This document shows positions 24,153 to 32,085 of a DNA stretch of 64,000 bases, piece by piece; the first letter of the stretch is position 1; every line of letters starts with the position of its first letter. A model generated the notes under the pieces. That model was not told the DNA's origin, did not search any database, and worked only from the letters and a program-made list of their open reading frames with translations. The position numbers and the translations under genes were made by a program. The stretch comes from Streptomyces sp. 1-11 (GTDB taxonomy: Bacteria; Actinomycetota; Actinomycetes; Streptomycetales; Streptomycetaceae). Where the stretch lies: the NCBI RefSeq assembly GCF_007176755.1, contig NZ_BJTV01000003.1, positions 124,001 to 188,000 of the forward strand, read 5' to 3'.

Positions 24153-25260
24153 GTGCGGGGTCTTCCTCGGGGGCGGGGGCAAGGGCCGGTGCGGATGCGG
24201 CCGGATCGGTGAAGTGGCGGCGGGCGTACAGGGCGACGTACACGAGGCCGATCAGCACGGGTACTTCGATGAGGGGGCCGACGACCCCGGCGAGTGCCTG
24301 GCCGGACGAGGCGCCGAAGGTGGCGATGGCGACCGCGATGGCCAGCTCGAAGTTGTTGCCCGCGGCGGTGAAGGCCAGCGTCGTGGCGCGCGGGTGGTCC
24401 AGGCCGACGGCGCGGCCCAGGGCCATCGAGCCGGTCCACATGACGGCGAAGTAGACCAGCAGCGGCAGTGCGATCCGGGCGACGTCGAGGGGTCGTGAGG
24501 TGATCGCGTCACCCTGCAGGGCGAAGAGGACGACGATCGTGAACAGCAGCCCGTACAGGGCGAAGGGGCCGATGCGCGGGAGCAGCCTGGTCTCGTACCA
24601 GGCGCGGCCCTTCGCGCGTTCGCCCACGCGGCGGGTGAGGTAGCCGGCCGCGAGGGGGATGCCCAGGAAGACGAGCACGCTGCGGGCGATCTCCCACACC
24701 GGCACATCCAGGCCGGTCTGCTCCAGGCCGAGCCAGCCGGGCAGGAGGGACAGGTAGAACCAGCCCAGCGCGGAGAACGCGACCACCTGGAAGACGGAGT
24801 TCAGGGCGACCAGGACGGCGGCGGCCTCGCGGTGGCCGCAGGCGAGGTCGTTCCAGATGATGACCATGGCGATGCAGCGGGCGAGGCCCACGATGATCAG
24901 GCCGGTGCGGTAGGCGGGCAGGTCCGGCAGGAACAGCCAGGCCAGGGCGAACATGAGCGCCGGGCCGGCGATCCAGTTGAGCAGCAGCGACGGCAGCAGC
25001 AGGCGGCGGTCGCGGGTGACGGTGCCGAGGCGGTCGTAACGGACCTTGGCCAGCACCGGGTACATCATCACCAGCAGGCCGAGGGCGATCGGCAGGGACA
25101 CCCCGGCCACGGTCACCCGGGCGAGTGCGTCTCCGAGGCCCGGGACCAGGCGGCCCAGGCCGAGCCCGGCGGCCATGGCGGCGAGGATCCATACGGCGAG
25201 GTAGCGGTCGGTGAAGGACAGCCGGGCCGCCACGTTCGACCCGGGGGCGGCTGCGCTCAC
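24145..25260 (-). CDS. acr3: Arsenite efflux permease Acr3
   Basis: 371 residues with about ten transmembrane helices, characteristic of the ACR3 (bile/arsenite/riboflavin transporter) family. Signature segments include GLARCIAMVIIWNDLACGHR, with the Cys essential for arsenite transport, NSVFQVVAFSALGWFYL and FTAAGNNFELAIAVAIATFG. It exports As(III) across the plasma membrane. It begins with GTG at 25260 overlapping the arsR stop (GTGA) and ends inside the start of arsC, consistent with one polycistron. The C-terminal cytoplasmic tail is Ala/Pro-rich. Confidence 0.95.
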   Translation of the reverse strand: MSAAAPGSNVAARLSFTDRYLAVWILAAMAAGLGLGRLVPGLGDALARVTVAGVSLPIALGLLVMMYPVLAKVRYDRLGTVTRDRRLLLPSLLLNWIAGPALMFALAWLFLPDLPAYRTGLIIVGLARCIAMVIIWNDLACGHREAAAVLVALNSVFQVVAFSALGWFYLSLLPGWLGLEQTGLDVPVWEIARSVLVFLGIPLAAGYLTRRVGERAKGRAWYETRLLPRIGPFALYGLLFTIVVLFALQGDAITSRPLDVARIALPLLVYFAVMWTGSMALGRAVGLDHPRATTLAFTAAGNNFELAIAVAIATFGASSGQALAGVVGPLIEVPVLIGLVYVALYARRHFTDPAASAPALAPAPEEDPAHA

Positions 25261-25664
25261 GAGGCGGCTCCGGCCGGTGCGGTGCGGCCGGGGAGGGGCC
25301 GGCCCGCGGGGCGGCTCAGGATGCCCGCGAGGCGGTCGGTCATCTCCGGGACCAGCCGGTAGTAGACCCATGTGCCGCGCCGCTCGGAGTCGATCAGGCC
25401 GGCCTGCCGCAGCAGTTTCAGGTGGTGGGAGATCGTCGGCTGGGACAGGTCGAAGGCCGGGGTCAGGTCGCAGACGCACACCTCTCCGCCCGCCCTGGAG
25501 GCGATCATCGACAGCAGGCGCAGCCGCACGGGGTCGCCCAGCGCCTTGAACACCTTGGCCAGTTCGACGGCCTGGCCCTCGTCCAGGGGAGCGGTCAGCA
25601 GTTCGGGGCAGCACGCATCGGCGCCGTCGCCCCGGCCGAGTACCGCCGGCTCTTGATTCGACAT
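25257..25664 (-). CDS. arsR: ArsR-type arsenic-responsive repressor
   Basis: 135 residues; winged HTH with the metal-binding helix EVCVCDL (C-x-C of the ELCVCDL box) and recognition helix SQPTISHHLKLLRQAGLI. A further Cys pair, DACCPEL, near residue 18 may complete the As(III) site. It represses its own operon and probably the divergent arsI. On the minus strand TTGCGT-N17-CAACAT ends 6 nt before the ATG, giving a leaderless promoter that overlaps the arsI promoter. Confidence 0.94.
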   Translation of the reverse strand: MSNQEPAVLGRGDGADACCPELLTAPLDEGQAVELAKVFKALGDPVRLRLLSMIASRAGGEVCVCDLTPAFDLSQPTISHHLKLLRQAGLIDSERRGTWVYYRLVPEMTDRLAGILSRPAGRPLPGRTAPAGAAS

Positions 25665-25673
25665 GCCTCTATG

Positions 25674-25724
25674 TTGACAGTCTTCGATACAGCACGCAAT
25701 CTTGCATCGAAAGGCATCGATACA
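25674..25724. promoter_or_regulatory. Overlapping arsR/arsI promoters with TCGATACA operator repeats
   Basis: Plus strand: TTGACA (25674-25679)-N17-CAATCT (25697-25702) reads towards arsI. Minus strand: TTGCGT (25699-25694)-N17-CAACAT (25676-25671) reads towards arsR. TCGATACA occurs at 25684-25691, inside both spacers, and again at 25717-25724, with CATCGA at 25705-25710 between. The repeats are probable ArsR half-sites. Confidence 0.65.
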
Positions 25725-25742
25725 AGCCGATGGGGGTCCGTC

Positions 25743-26393
25743 ATGTCCCGTGTTCAGCTCGCCCTGCGCGTCAGCGACCTGGAGGCGTCGATCACCTTCT
25801 ACTCGAAGCTGTTCGGCACCGAACCGGCCAAGCGGCGCCCGGGCTACGCCAACTTCGCCGTCGCCGAGCCGCCGCTCAAGCTCGTCCTGATCGAGGGCGA
25901 GCCCGGCGAGGAGACCCGCCTCGACCATCTCGGCGTCGAGGTCGGGTCCACCGGACTGGTCCGCGCCGCCACCGCCCGCCTCGAGGAGGCCGGCCTGGCC
26001 GCCTTCGAGGAGAACGACACCTCGTGCTGCTACGCCCTCCAGGACAAGGTGTGGGTCCACGGCCCCGGCAAGGAGCCGTGGGAGGTGTACGTCGTGAAGG
26101 CCGACGCGGACACCCTCGGCAGGAGCGCCGACCCCGGCGCGCCCGACCCCGGCGCGCCCGACCCCGGCGCGCCCGACCCCGGCGCGCCCGGCGCCGGCTG
26201 CTGCGCCGACCGGGCGCCCGAGAAGGCTCCGGCGGCCGAGGAGGCTCCGGCGGCCGAGGAGGCTCCGGCGGCCGAGGAGGCTCCGGCGGCCGGTGATCCG
26301 GGCGGCGCCGGGGTTCCACCGGCGCCCGGCCCGCCTCGTGTGCCGGCACCTACGGCTGAGGAGTCGGGCTGGGGCTTGTCGGACTGGTCCTAG
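25743..26393 (+). CDS. arsI: ArsI/CadI-family VOC protein with repetitive C-terminal tail
   Basis: 216 residues. The first ~120 form an ArsI-type VOC domain: MSRVQLALRVSDLEASITFY, then LDHLGVEVGS and the vicinal Cys pair in SCCYALQDKVWVHGP, ending WEVYVVK. ArsI cleaves the C-As bond of trivalent organoarsenicals, with the metal site completed by His/Glu; the CC pair binds As(III). The tail is unusual: four DPGAP repeats, a second Cys pair (AGCCADRAP), and four EEAPAA-like repeats. It is divergent from arsR and convergent with the secreted-protein gene, with 4 bp overlap of stops. Confidence 0.88.
   Translation: MSRVQLALRVSDLEASITFYSKLFGTEPAKRRPGYANFAVAEPPLKLVLIEGEPGEETRLDHLGVEVGSTGLVRAATARLEEAGLAAFEENDTSCCYALQDKVWVHGPGKEPWEVYVVKADADTLGRSADPGAPDPGAPDPGAPDPGAPGAGCCADRAPEKAPAAEEAPAAEEAPAAEEAPAAGDPGGAGVPPAPGPPRVPAPTAEESGWGLSDWS
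26130..26189 (+). repeat. Four 15-bp tandem repeats in arsI
   Basis: Four perfect copies of GACCCCGGCGCGCCC, encoding DPGAP each, in the C-terminal tail of ArsI. Confidence 0.9.
26223..26294 (+). repeat. Four 18-bp tandem repeats in arsI
   Basis: Four near-perfect copies of GAGGCTCCGGCGGCCGAG, encoding EAPAAE; the first and last differ at their outer edges. Copy number is likely variable between strains. Confidence 0.9.
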
Positions 26394-27175
26394 CGCACGT
26401 CGACGAAGTCGCCGGTGGCGTTGACCGCGGGGGTGGTCGCCGTGCCGGCGAAGCTGTAGCGGAAGTAGCCGTCGACGGAGGCGGTGACCGTGGTCTTCAG
26501 GCTGCCCGTGGAGGTGGTCCTGATGGTCTTCAGGGTGGTGTAGGTGCTGCTGCCCTTCTTGCGGAACTGCAGCTTCACCGGCTGGCTCGCGTAGCCGTGG
26601 TACTGGTTGTCCTCCCAGTTGGCGCGGGAGAGCTTGCCGGTGACCGTGATGGCGCGGCCCTTCTTCACCGGCTCCGGCGAGGCGTCGGCCGTCAGCTTCG
26701 AGGCGCGCTGCACCTTGAACGTGGTGGCCGCGTCGCGGTGGATGAAGTCGTGGTCGTTGGCCGAGACGAGCGTGCCGAGCTTCCAGGTGGCCGCCGCGCC
26801 GTTGTCGACGAAGCCGGTCGACGCCTGCGGGTCGAACGTCAGCGTGCCCGAGCAGGTGGACGTGGTGGCGTTCGTCTTGACGCAGGTGATGTCGCCGTCG
26901 TCCGCCCAGATCTGCGCGAAGTTCGGGGTCGGCCCGAAGGCGCTGATGTACGTGGTCTCGGCGATGCCCGAGTCGTCGGACGCGGTGACGGAGACCTTGG
27001 CGGACACGGCCTTGGTGGTTCCGACCACGACCGGCTTGCCGCCGTTGACGACGACCTTGTCGATCGTGATGTCGCCGCTGCCGCCGTCCCCCGCCTGGGC
27101 CGGGGAGACGCAGACGGCGGTGGTGAGCAGCGAGACGCCCGCGCCGAGAAGCGCGAGACGCGTGGTGGTGCGCAT
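26390..27175 (-). CDS. Secreted beta-rich protein of unknown function
   Basis: 261 residues with a Sec signal peptide (RTTTRLALLGAGVSLLTTAV, cleavage after SPAQA). The mature part is Thr/Ser/Val-rich. It has an Ig-like repeat (VVVNGGKPVVVGTTKAVSAK), a disulfide-prone pair in ITCVKTN...TSTCSGT, and a C-terminal domain with PVKKGRAITVTGKLSRANW, VKLQFRKKGSSTYTTLKTI and a YRYSF-like end, resembling bacterial surface Ig/DUF5707-like secreted proteins. No enzyme motif. It probably acts outside the cell. Confidence 0.8.
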   Translation of the reverse strand: MRTTTRLALLGAGVSLLTTAVCVSPAQAGDGGSGDITIDKVVVNGGKPVVVGTTKAVSAKVSVTASDDSGIAETTYISAFGPTPNFAQIWADDGDITCVKTNATTSTCSGTLTFDPQASTGFVDNGAAATWKLGTLVSANDHDFIHRDAATTFKVQRASKLTADASPEPVKKGRAITVTGKLSRANWEDNQYHGYASQPVKLQFRKKGSSTYTTLKTIRTTSTGSLKTTVTASVDGYFRYSFAGTATTPAVNATGDFVDVR

Positions 27176-27375
27176 GGAGGTCCCCCTACGAAATCCTGAT
27201 CGATCAAGGAGGAGCGTAGGACGTCGGCCAAGGGTTCGGCACGCCCTTTGCGTGCTCCGGCGCCCCGGCCCGGCATTCGGGTGGCATATGCGGTCATAAG
27301 TACCGTTTCATGACCCCTTGTTCCATTCTTGGGAGGTCGCGAGTCCGCGAGCCGCAATCACGGAGAGGGTCGCCC

Positions 27376-27927
27376 ATGACCACCACGATGCAGGACGTCA
27401 TCACCACGAAGCTCGAGCGCAACTTCGACGCCATGGACGCCAACCACGACGGGTACCTGGACTGGACGGACTACCAGAAGCTCGCCGACCGCTACATCCA
27501 GGCCTACCGGCTCGACAAGAACGACCGCCGGGCCAGGGCGCTCCAGACGTTCTGCCAGATCTACTGGCTGGAGCTGCTGCGGCACGCGGGCGTGGACGGC
27601 GACCGGCTGACGAAGGACCAGTTCGTCACCGCCAACCGCCTCGCGGTCATCGACACCAGCCGCCTCAACGTGACCGAGGGCGGCGGGCACGCCATCTTCG
27701 ACGTCATCGACGTCGACGGCGACAACGAGATCGGCAAGGACGAGTTCGCGCGCTTCCTGCGGGACGTGTGGCGGAGCGACGCGCCGGACGCGATGTACGC
27801 GTTCGACAAGCTGGACACGGACGGGGACGGCGCCATCTCGCGCTACGAGTTCATCCGCGCGATCCGTGAGCACTTCCTGTCCAACGACCCGGAGGCCCCC
27901 GGCAGCATGTTCTTCGGGCGCGTCTGA
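27376..27927 (+). CDS. EF-hand calcium-binding protein (calerythrin-like)
   Basis: 183 residues, cytosolic, with four EF-hand positions: DANHDGYLDWTDY (near residue 20), a degenerate DGDRLTKDQF (near 75), DVDGDNEIGKDEF (near 117) and DTDGDGAISRYEF (near 150). Loops 1, 3 and 4 keep the x-y-z Asp/Asn ligands and the -z Glu/Asp; loop 2 is shortened. This matches sarcoplasmic-calcium-binding/calerythrin proteins of actinomycetes, thought to buffer or sense Ca2+. GGAGAGG precedes the ATG. Confidence 0.92.
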   Translation: MTTTMQDVITTKLERNFDAMDANHDGYLDWTDYQKLADRYIQAYRLDKNDRRARALQTFCQIYWLELLRHAGVDGDRLTKDQFVTANRLAVIDTSRLNVTEGGGHAIFDVIDVDGDNEIGKDEFARFLRDVWRSDAPDAMYAFDKLDTDGDGAISRYEFIRAIREHFLSNDPEAPGSMFFGRV

Positions 27928-28165
27928 GGACCGACCGCCCGAGTGACCCGCCGGCTTCCGCCAGGCCCCTCGCACGGCCGTCTCCTGGCTTCCAGGGGGC
28001 GGCCGTCGCCCTTCGCCCGTCAAGCCCGCGCCGGCCCGTGCCGCACGCCCGGATGAACACCGCTCGACCCGGGAACCCCGCCGCGAACTTCTACGTTGCT
28101 GTAGAAGATGCGGTCGCGCTTCCCAGTGGCCGCAACGCCGTCTATCGCATGTGGAGTTGGTTGGC

Positions 28166-28621
28166 ATGGCCCTGTGGGACCGCATCAAGGAGTCCGCGTC
28201 TCAGATGCAGACCCAGTTGGTGGCGAAGAAGAACGACCTCAAGAGCGGTGCCTTCCGTGACGCGAGCATGGCCATGTGCGCGCTGGTCGCGGCTGCCGAC
28301 GGAACCGTCGACCCCTCCGAGCGGCAGCGCGTGGCCCAGCTCATCGGCACCAACGAGGTGCTGCAGAACTTCCCCGCCGACGACCTGCGCCGCCGTTTCG
28401 AGGAGAACCTGAACAAGCTCACCGCCGACTTCGCCTTCGGCAAGGTCAGCGTCATGCAGGAGATCGCCAAGGCGAAGAAGAAGCCCGCCGAGGCCCGGGC
28501 GGTGATCCAGATCGGCATCGTCATCGGCGGCGCCGACGGCGACTTCGACAAGGACGAGCAGGCCGTCGTGCGCGAGGCGTGCTACGCGCTGGACCTGCCC
28601 CCGCACGAGTTCGACCTCTGA
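28166..28621 (+). CDS. TerB-like tellurite-resistance domain protein
   Basis: 151 residues, all-helical TerB fold. The two acidic metal-binding segments are AAADGTVDPSE (about residue 46) and GGADGDFDKDE (about 125), each followed by helix. Stand-alone TerB proteins bind divalent metal and associate with membrane stress responses; no other ter gene is adjacent here, so tellurite resistance is not implied. Start MALWDRIKESA at 28166; an ATG 15 bp upstream is less likely. The 238 bp before it have no gene. Confidence 0.88.
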   Translation: MALWDRIKESASQMQTQLVAKKNDLKSGAFRDASMAMCALVAAADGTVDPSERQRVAQLIGTNEVLQNFPADDLRRRFEENLNKLTADFAFGKVSVMQEIAKAKKKPAEARAVIQIGIVIGGADGDFDKDEQAVVREACYALDLPPHEFDL

Positions 28622-28717
28622 CGGGAGGGACCCGGGCGGGTGCGCCCGGGGCCCCTCGCCGGGGCGGTGCCGGCCCGAGCAGCCCTCAGGAGGGCGACGC
28701 GGGTCTCCGGCCGCCTC

Positions 28718-29692
28718 TCAAAGGGGCGTCGCCGCCTGGAGGATGAGGTACATCGTCACGGCCGAGTTCGCCGACGACATCGCGGACACGGCCGTGCCCA
28801 CCGCAGCGCCCCAGGCCGCCAGGCCCGCCGACGTGGACACCGGCGGCCAGCGGCGCCCCGCCGGGGCCGGTGCGAGCAGCGCCGCCACCCGGCGCGGCAC
28901 CGGCCCGGGCGCGGCGAGGCACGGCAGCGTCGTGACCGGGGCGCGGGGCGAGGACAGGGCGGCCAGGCCGATCGCCCGGGCCACCGTGCGGCGGCTGCCG
29001 ACCACGCGGGCCGCCTCCTCGTCCGCCCACCGTTCCGCCGTGTACGACACCGCCGTGCGCAGCGGGCGCAGGAACGGGTTGGCGCGGGCCGCCAGTTGGA
29101 CGACCAGCAGGAGGCGGTGGTGCCGGGCGGCCAGGTGGGCGCGCTCGTGCGCGAACAGTGCCCGACGCTCACCGGGCCGGAGACGGTCCAGCAGGGCCGT
29201 GGTGACGACCACGCGGTCCCTGCGGCCCATTCCGTGCCCGAGCCCGCGTCCACGTCCGCGTCCGCGCCGGCCGGGGAGCGCGTACGCGTACGGCGTCCCG
29301 TCGCGGAGCACGGCCACCTCGGTGCCCGGCAGGCCGGCCAGTGCCCGGTGTGCGCGGCGGCGGGTCAGGGCATGGCTCCACAGGGTCCGCCCGCACGCCC
29401 CGACCACCGCACACAGGGCGGGGATAGCGGCCTTGCCGGCGATCTCGTCGTAGGGCACCGCGGCGCGCACCTCGGGGTCGGACCAGGCGTCCGGCAGCGG
29501 GTTGCCGGGGAGCTGGGCGGTGCCGACCACCATCACCAGGCCCAGGCACACGGTGCTGCACACCGCCATCACCGCCGCGACACCGGTCAGCAGCCGCGTG
29601 GCGGAACGGGGGTGCAGGTGCTGTTCGGCCAGGCGCGCGACCGGCCACGCGGTCAGCGGCAGCACCAGCGGCAGGAAGACGAAGAATCCCAT
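28718..29692 (-). CDS. M56-family membrane zinc peptidase (BlaR1/MecR1-like)
   Basis: 324 residues: three N-terminal transmembrane helices, a cytoplasmic zinc-protease region with HERAHLAARHH (HExxH variant HERAH) and the downstream ERWADEEAARVVG glutamate, and a final helix near the C-terminus. No extracellular penicillin sensor is present, as in most Streptomyces paralogues, so the signal is unknown. It follows the BlaI gene by 20 bp; cleavage of BlaI is the expected action. Confidence 0.88.
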   Translation of the reverse strand: MGFFVFLPLVLPLTAWPVARLAEQHLHPRSATRLLTGVAAVMAVCSTVCLGLVMVVGTAQLPGNPLPDAWSDPEVRAAVPYDEIAGKAAIPALCAVVGACGRTLWSHALTRRRAHRALAGLPGTEVAVLRDGTPYAYALPGRRGRGRGRGLGHGMGRRDRVVVTTALLDRLRPGERRALFAHERAHLAARHHRLLLVVQLAARANPFLRPLRTAVSYTAERWADEEAARVVGSRRTVARAIGLAALSSPRAPVTTLPCLAAPGPVPRRVAALLAPAPAGRRWPPVSTSAGLAAWGAAVGTAVSAMSSANSAVTMYLILQAATPL

Positions 29693-29712
29693 CAGAAGGC
29701 CCCCATCAGACC

Positions 29713-30096
29713 TCAGTCGTCCTCCAGCAGGTCTTCCCCCAGCAGTTCGCGCAGCAGCCGCTCGTCCTCCGGTCCGAGGCCGGTGACGAAGCTGGCCAGC
29801 ACGGCCTGCCGGTCGCTCCCTGCGTCCAGCACCTTGCGCATCTTCCGCGCGGCCAGGTCCGCCTCGTCCGACACGGGCGTCCAGGCGAAGGACCGGCCCG
29901 CCCGCTCCCTGGTGACCGCGCCCTTGGCCAGCAGCCGGGTGAGGATCGTGACCACCGTCGTGTAGGCGAGGTCCCCGCCCAGGCGCTCCTGCACCCAGCC
30001 GGCCGTCGCGGGTCCGCCCGCCTCCCGCAGCACCGACAGGACCTGCGCCTCCAGCTCGCCCTGCCCGCGCCTGCAACGCCGCCGGTCAGCCGTCAC
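29713..30096 (-). CDS. BlaI/MecI/CopY-family repressor
   Basis: 127 residues. Winged HTH (QGELEAQVLSVLREAGGPAT, then LAYTTVVTILTRLLAKGAV) and a C-terminal dimerisation and cleavage region (RQAVLASFVTGLGPEDERLL). It represses the operon with the M56 protease and perhaps remote targets. The start is GTG at 30096 (MTADRRRC); the N-terminal basic stretch is slightly longer than usual. Confidence 0.93.
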   Translation of the reverse strand: MTADRRRCRRGQGELEAQVLSVLREAGGPATAGWVQERLGGDLAYTTVVTILTRLLAKGAVTRERAGRSFAWTPVSDEADLAARKMRKVLDAGSDRQAVLASFVTGLGPEDERLLRELLGEDLLEDD

Positions 30097-30134
30097 GCCC
30101 TGTCTCCTCTCCGCCGCCCCACACGTCGTGGGCG

Positions 30135-30149
30135 GTACATCGTAGGTAC
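30135..30149. promoter_or_regulatory. Putative BlaI operator over a -10 element
   Basis: GTAC-N7-GTAC on the plus strand. On the minus strand the spacer contains TACGAT, a good -10 hexamer, 43 bp before the blaI-type start. Such TAC/GTA half-sites are typical of BlaI family operators; assignment by position only. Confidence 0.4.
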
Positions 30150-30296
30150 ACCGGGCCGGTCCCCGCCGAGGCCGCCCGCGCCGGGGTCCGGTCGGCGGCC
30201 GCGTCCTGGGGCCGCCGGGGTCCGGCCGGCGGCCGTGTCCCGGGGCCGCCGGGCCCTTGTCGGCGAGGGTCCGGCGGACCTCTTCGCCCCTGCCCC

Positions 30297-30770
30297 TCAG
30301 CCGAACATGCCCGGCTCGTAGTCGCCGGCCGGCTGCTGGACGACGACGTTCAGACGGTTGTAGGCGTTGATCAGGGCGATCAGGCAGACCAGGGCGCCGA
30401 GCTGCTCCTCGTCGTAGTGCTTGGCGGCGTCGGCCCAGGCCTCGTCGCTGACGCCGCCGGCCGCGTCGGCGATACGGGTGCCCTGCTCGACCAGTTCCAG
30501 CGCGGCGCGCTCGGCGTCGGTGAAGACCTTGGCCTCCCTCCAGGCGGCGATCAGGTTCAGGCGGACCGCGGTCTCCCCCGCGTGCGCGGCGTCCTTGCTG
30601 TGCATGTCGGTGCAGAATCCGCAGCCGTTGATCTGGCTGGCGCGCAGCTTCACCAGTTCCTGCGTGGCGAGCGGCAGCGTCGAGTCCGACAGGACCTTCC
30701 CGGCCGAGTTGATGTAGCGGAAGAACTTGCCGGCGACCGGGTTCTCGAAAAGGTTCAAGCGAGCGTCCAT
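30297..30770 (-). CDS. Carboxymuconolactone decarboxylase / AhpD-like protein
   Basis: 157 residues with the AhpD-like core: LRASQINGCGFCTDMHSKDA carries the redox C-x2-C followed by His four residues later, and the preceding LATQELVKL helix is typical. Such proteins act as peroxidase or peroxidase-reductant components; a true decarboxylase activity is improbable. Monocistronic. Confidence 0.9.
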   Translation of the reverse strand: MDARLNLFENPVAGKFFRYINSAGKVLSDSTLPLATQELVKLRASQINGCGFCTDMHSKDAAHAGETAVRLNLIAAWREAKVFTDAERAALELVEQGTRIADAAGGVSDEAWADAAKHYDEEQLGALVCLIALINAYNRLNVVVQQPAGDYEPGMFG

Positions 30771-31072
30771 GACGTCCTCCTGGGCGGTTGCTGTTGGCTA
30801 CACCTCTCTGACGGAGCGGCCCGGAGAGATGTGACAGCAGCGGCTGTGACGTGGGTCACCCGAGGCGGGAGGGGTGTGGACCGGCGGTCCCGAGCCGGTC
30901 ATGGATCCGCAGGAAATGTGTGCAGGAGCGCCACACAGGCCGCACACAGTCTGCGGAATGCCTCGTTAGCGTTGCTGGCCGACCGGTCCCCCGTGCGACC
31001 GCTCGGTCTCCCGTGCGAACGTGAACAGGCCCCGGCCGTGGCCGCAGGCGCCGTCGACCCAGGAAGACGTGA
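30771..31072. other. Divergent intergenic region
   Basis: 302 bp between the AhpD-like gene and the zinc-ribbon membrane protein gene. No gene, clear palindrome or consensus promoter could be singled out. Confidence 0.5.
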
Positions 31073-32029
31073 ATGGACTACTGCTCCTCTTGCTGTCGGC
31101 ATCTCAACGGCGCCCTGGTGTGCCCCGGCTGCGGCGCCTACGCCCCCGACATCGCTCCGCCGGTGGCGGTGAGCACGCCGGGCGCGACGCCGGGCACACC
31201 GGCAACGGCCGCGCAGGCGCACCCCGTCGACGCGTTCGACGCCTTCGGCACCGGTGACTGGTACGACGACTCGGCCGAGGCCGGCGAGGAGCCCGCGCCG
31301 GCCTCGGCGCCGCGGTTCCAGCCGTCCGGTGAGGCGGGCGGCCCTCCCGCCGCGTCCCGTGGGCGGGCGGCCCGGCGCCGGCAGCTCGCGCGCTGGAAGA
31401 AGAACAAGCGCCGGGCGGCGGTCGCGACCGCCTTCGCGATCGTCGGCGGCGGGCTGACGCTGGCCTCCGTGGACCGGCAGTCAGGTGACCGCGCCCAGGC
31501 GGCCGCGGCGCCCGACAGCCACACCATGGGCGTCGCGGAACGGCAGACCTCCGCCGAGTCCCGGCCCGACACGGCACCGCCCAGCGGCCGGCACCGGACG
31601 CCGCGGCCCGCGCACACCCAGGCGGCGCCCGCGGACGCCCCTCGCTCCGCGTCCGGCGGGCAGGGCAGGCACGCCATGGTCGCCGGGACGCCGGCCTCCG
31701 CGCCGGCCGGCGGGACGGACGCCGCGGCCACGCCGATTCCGGCGGTGACCCGGGCGGTCGAGGAGACGGCCGGCTCGGTGTCCGGGACGAAGTCCGGGAC
31801 CGGCACGGGGTCCGGGTCCGGCGCGGGGTCCGTGACCGGCACGGGGACCGGGTCCGCGTCCGGGGCGGGGTCCGCCTCCGGGAGCGGCGGGTCTGCGGCG
31901 CAGGCGCCGGCCGGCTCGGTGTCCTCGAACGACGGCGGCGGTACCGGCTCGGGGACGTCCGCGACGACTCCCTCGCCCGCGGCCACCTCGCCGTCGCGGC
32001 TGTGCCTGCTCGTGGTCTGCCTCGGCTGA
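31073..32029 (+). CDS. Membrane protein with N-terminal zinc ribbon and Ser/Gly-rich exterior
   Basis: 318 residues. The N-terminus MDYCSSCCRHLNGALVCPGC has a treble-clef or zinc-ribbon Cys set (C-x2-C and C-x2-C). A disordered acidic segment, a basic patch ARRRQLARWKKNKRR and one transmembrane helix (about 115-133, AAVATAFAIVGGGLTL) follow. The remaining ~185 residues are Ser/Gly/Thr/Ala-rich, probably extracytoplasmic, ending RLCLLVVCLG. Uncharacterised. It is followed 56 bp later by the RCK protein gene in the same direction. Confidence 0.75.
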   Translation: MDYCSSCCRHLNGALVCPGCGAYAPDIAPPVAVSTPGATPGTPATAAQAHPVDAFDAFGTGDWYDDSAEAGEEPAPASAPRFQPSGEAGGPPAASRGRAARRRQLARWKKNKRRAAVATAFAIVGGGLTLASVDRQSGDRAQAAAAPDSHTMGVAERQTSAESRPDTAPPSGRHRTPRPAHTQAAPADAPRSASGGQGRHAMVAGTPASAPAGGTDAAATPIPAVTRAVEETAGSVSGTKSGTGTGSGSGAGSVTGTGTGSASGAGSASGSGGSAAQAPAGSVSSNDGGGTGSGTSATTPSPAATSPSRLCLLVVCLG

Positions 32030-32085
32030 GCCGAGTTCATCCGGTCGCTGGAACCACCCTTGCCGGTGGGGCAGTCTTCTCCCTC

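Noticed and set aside
26130..26294. CRISPR-like periodic repeats
   Set aside because: The repeats are contiguous, without spacers, in frame with arsI and encode amino-acid repeats; no CRISPR array or cas gene is present in the window.
28166..28621. Tellurite resistance operon
   Set aside because: A single TerB domain gene is present; no TerC, TerD or TerZ-like genes flank it.
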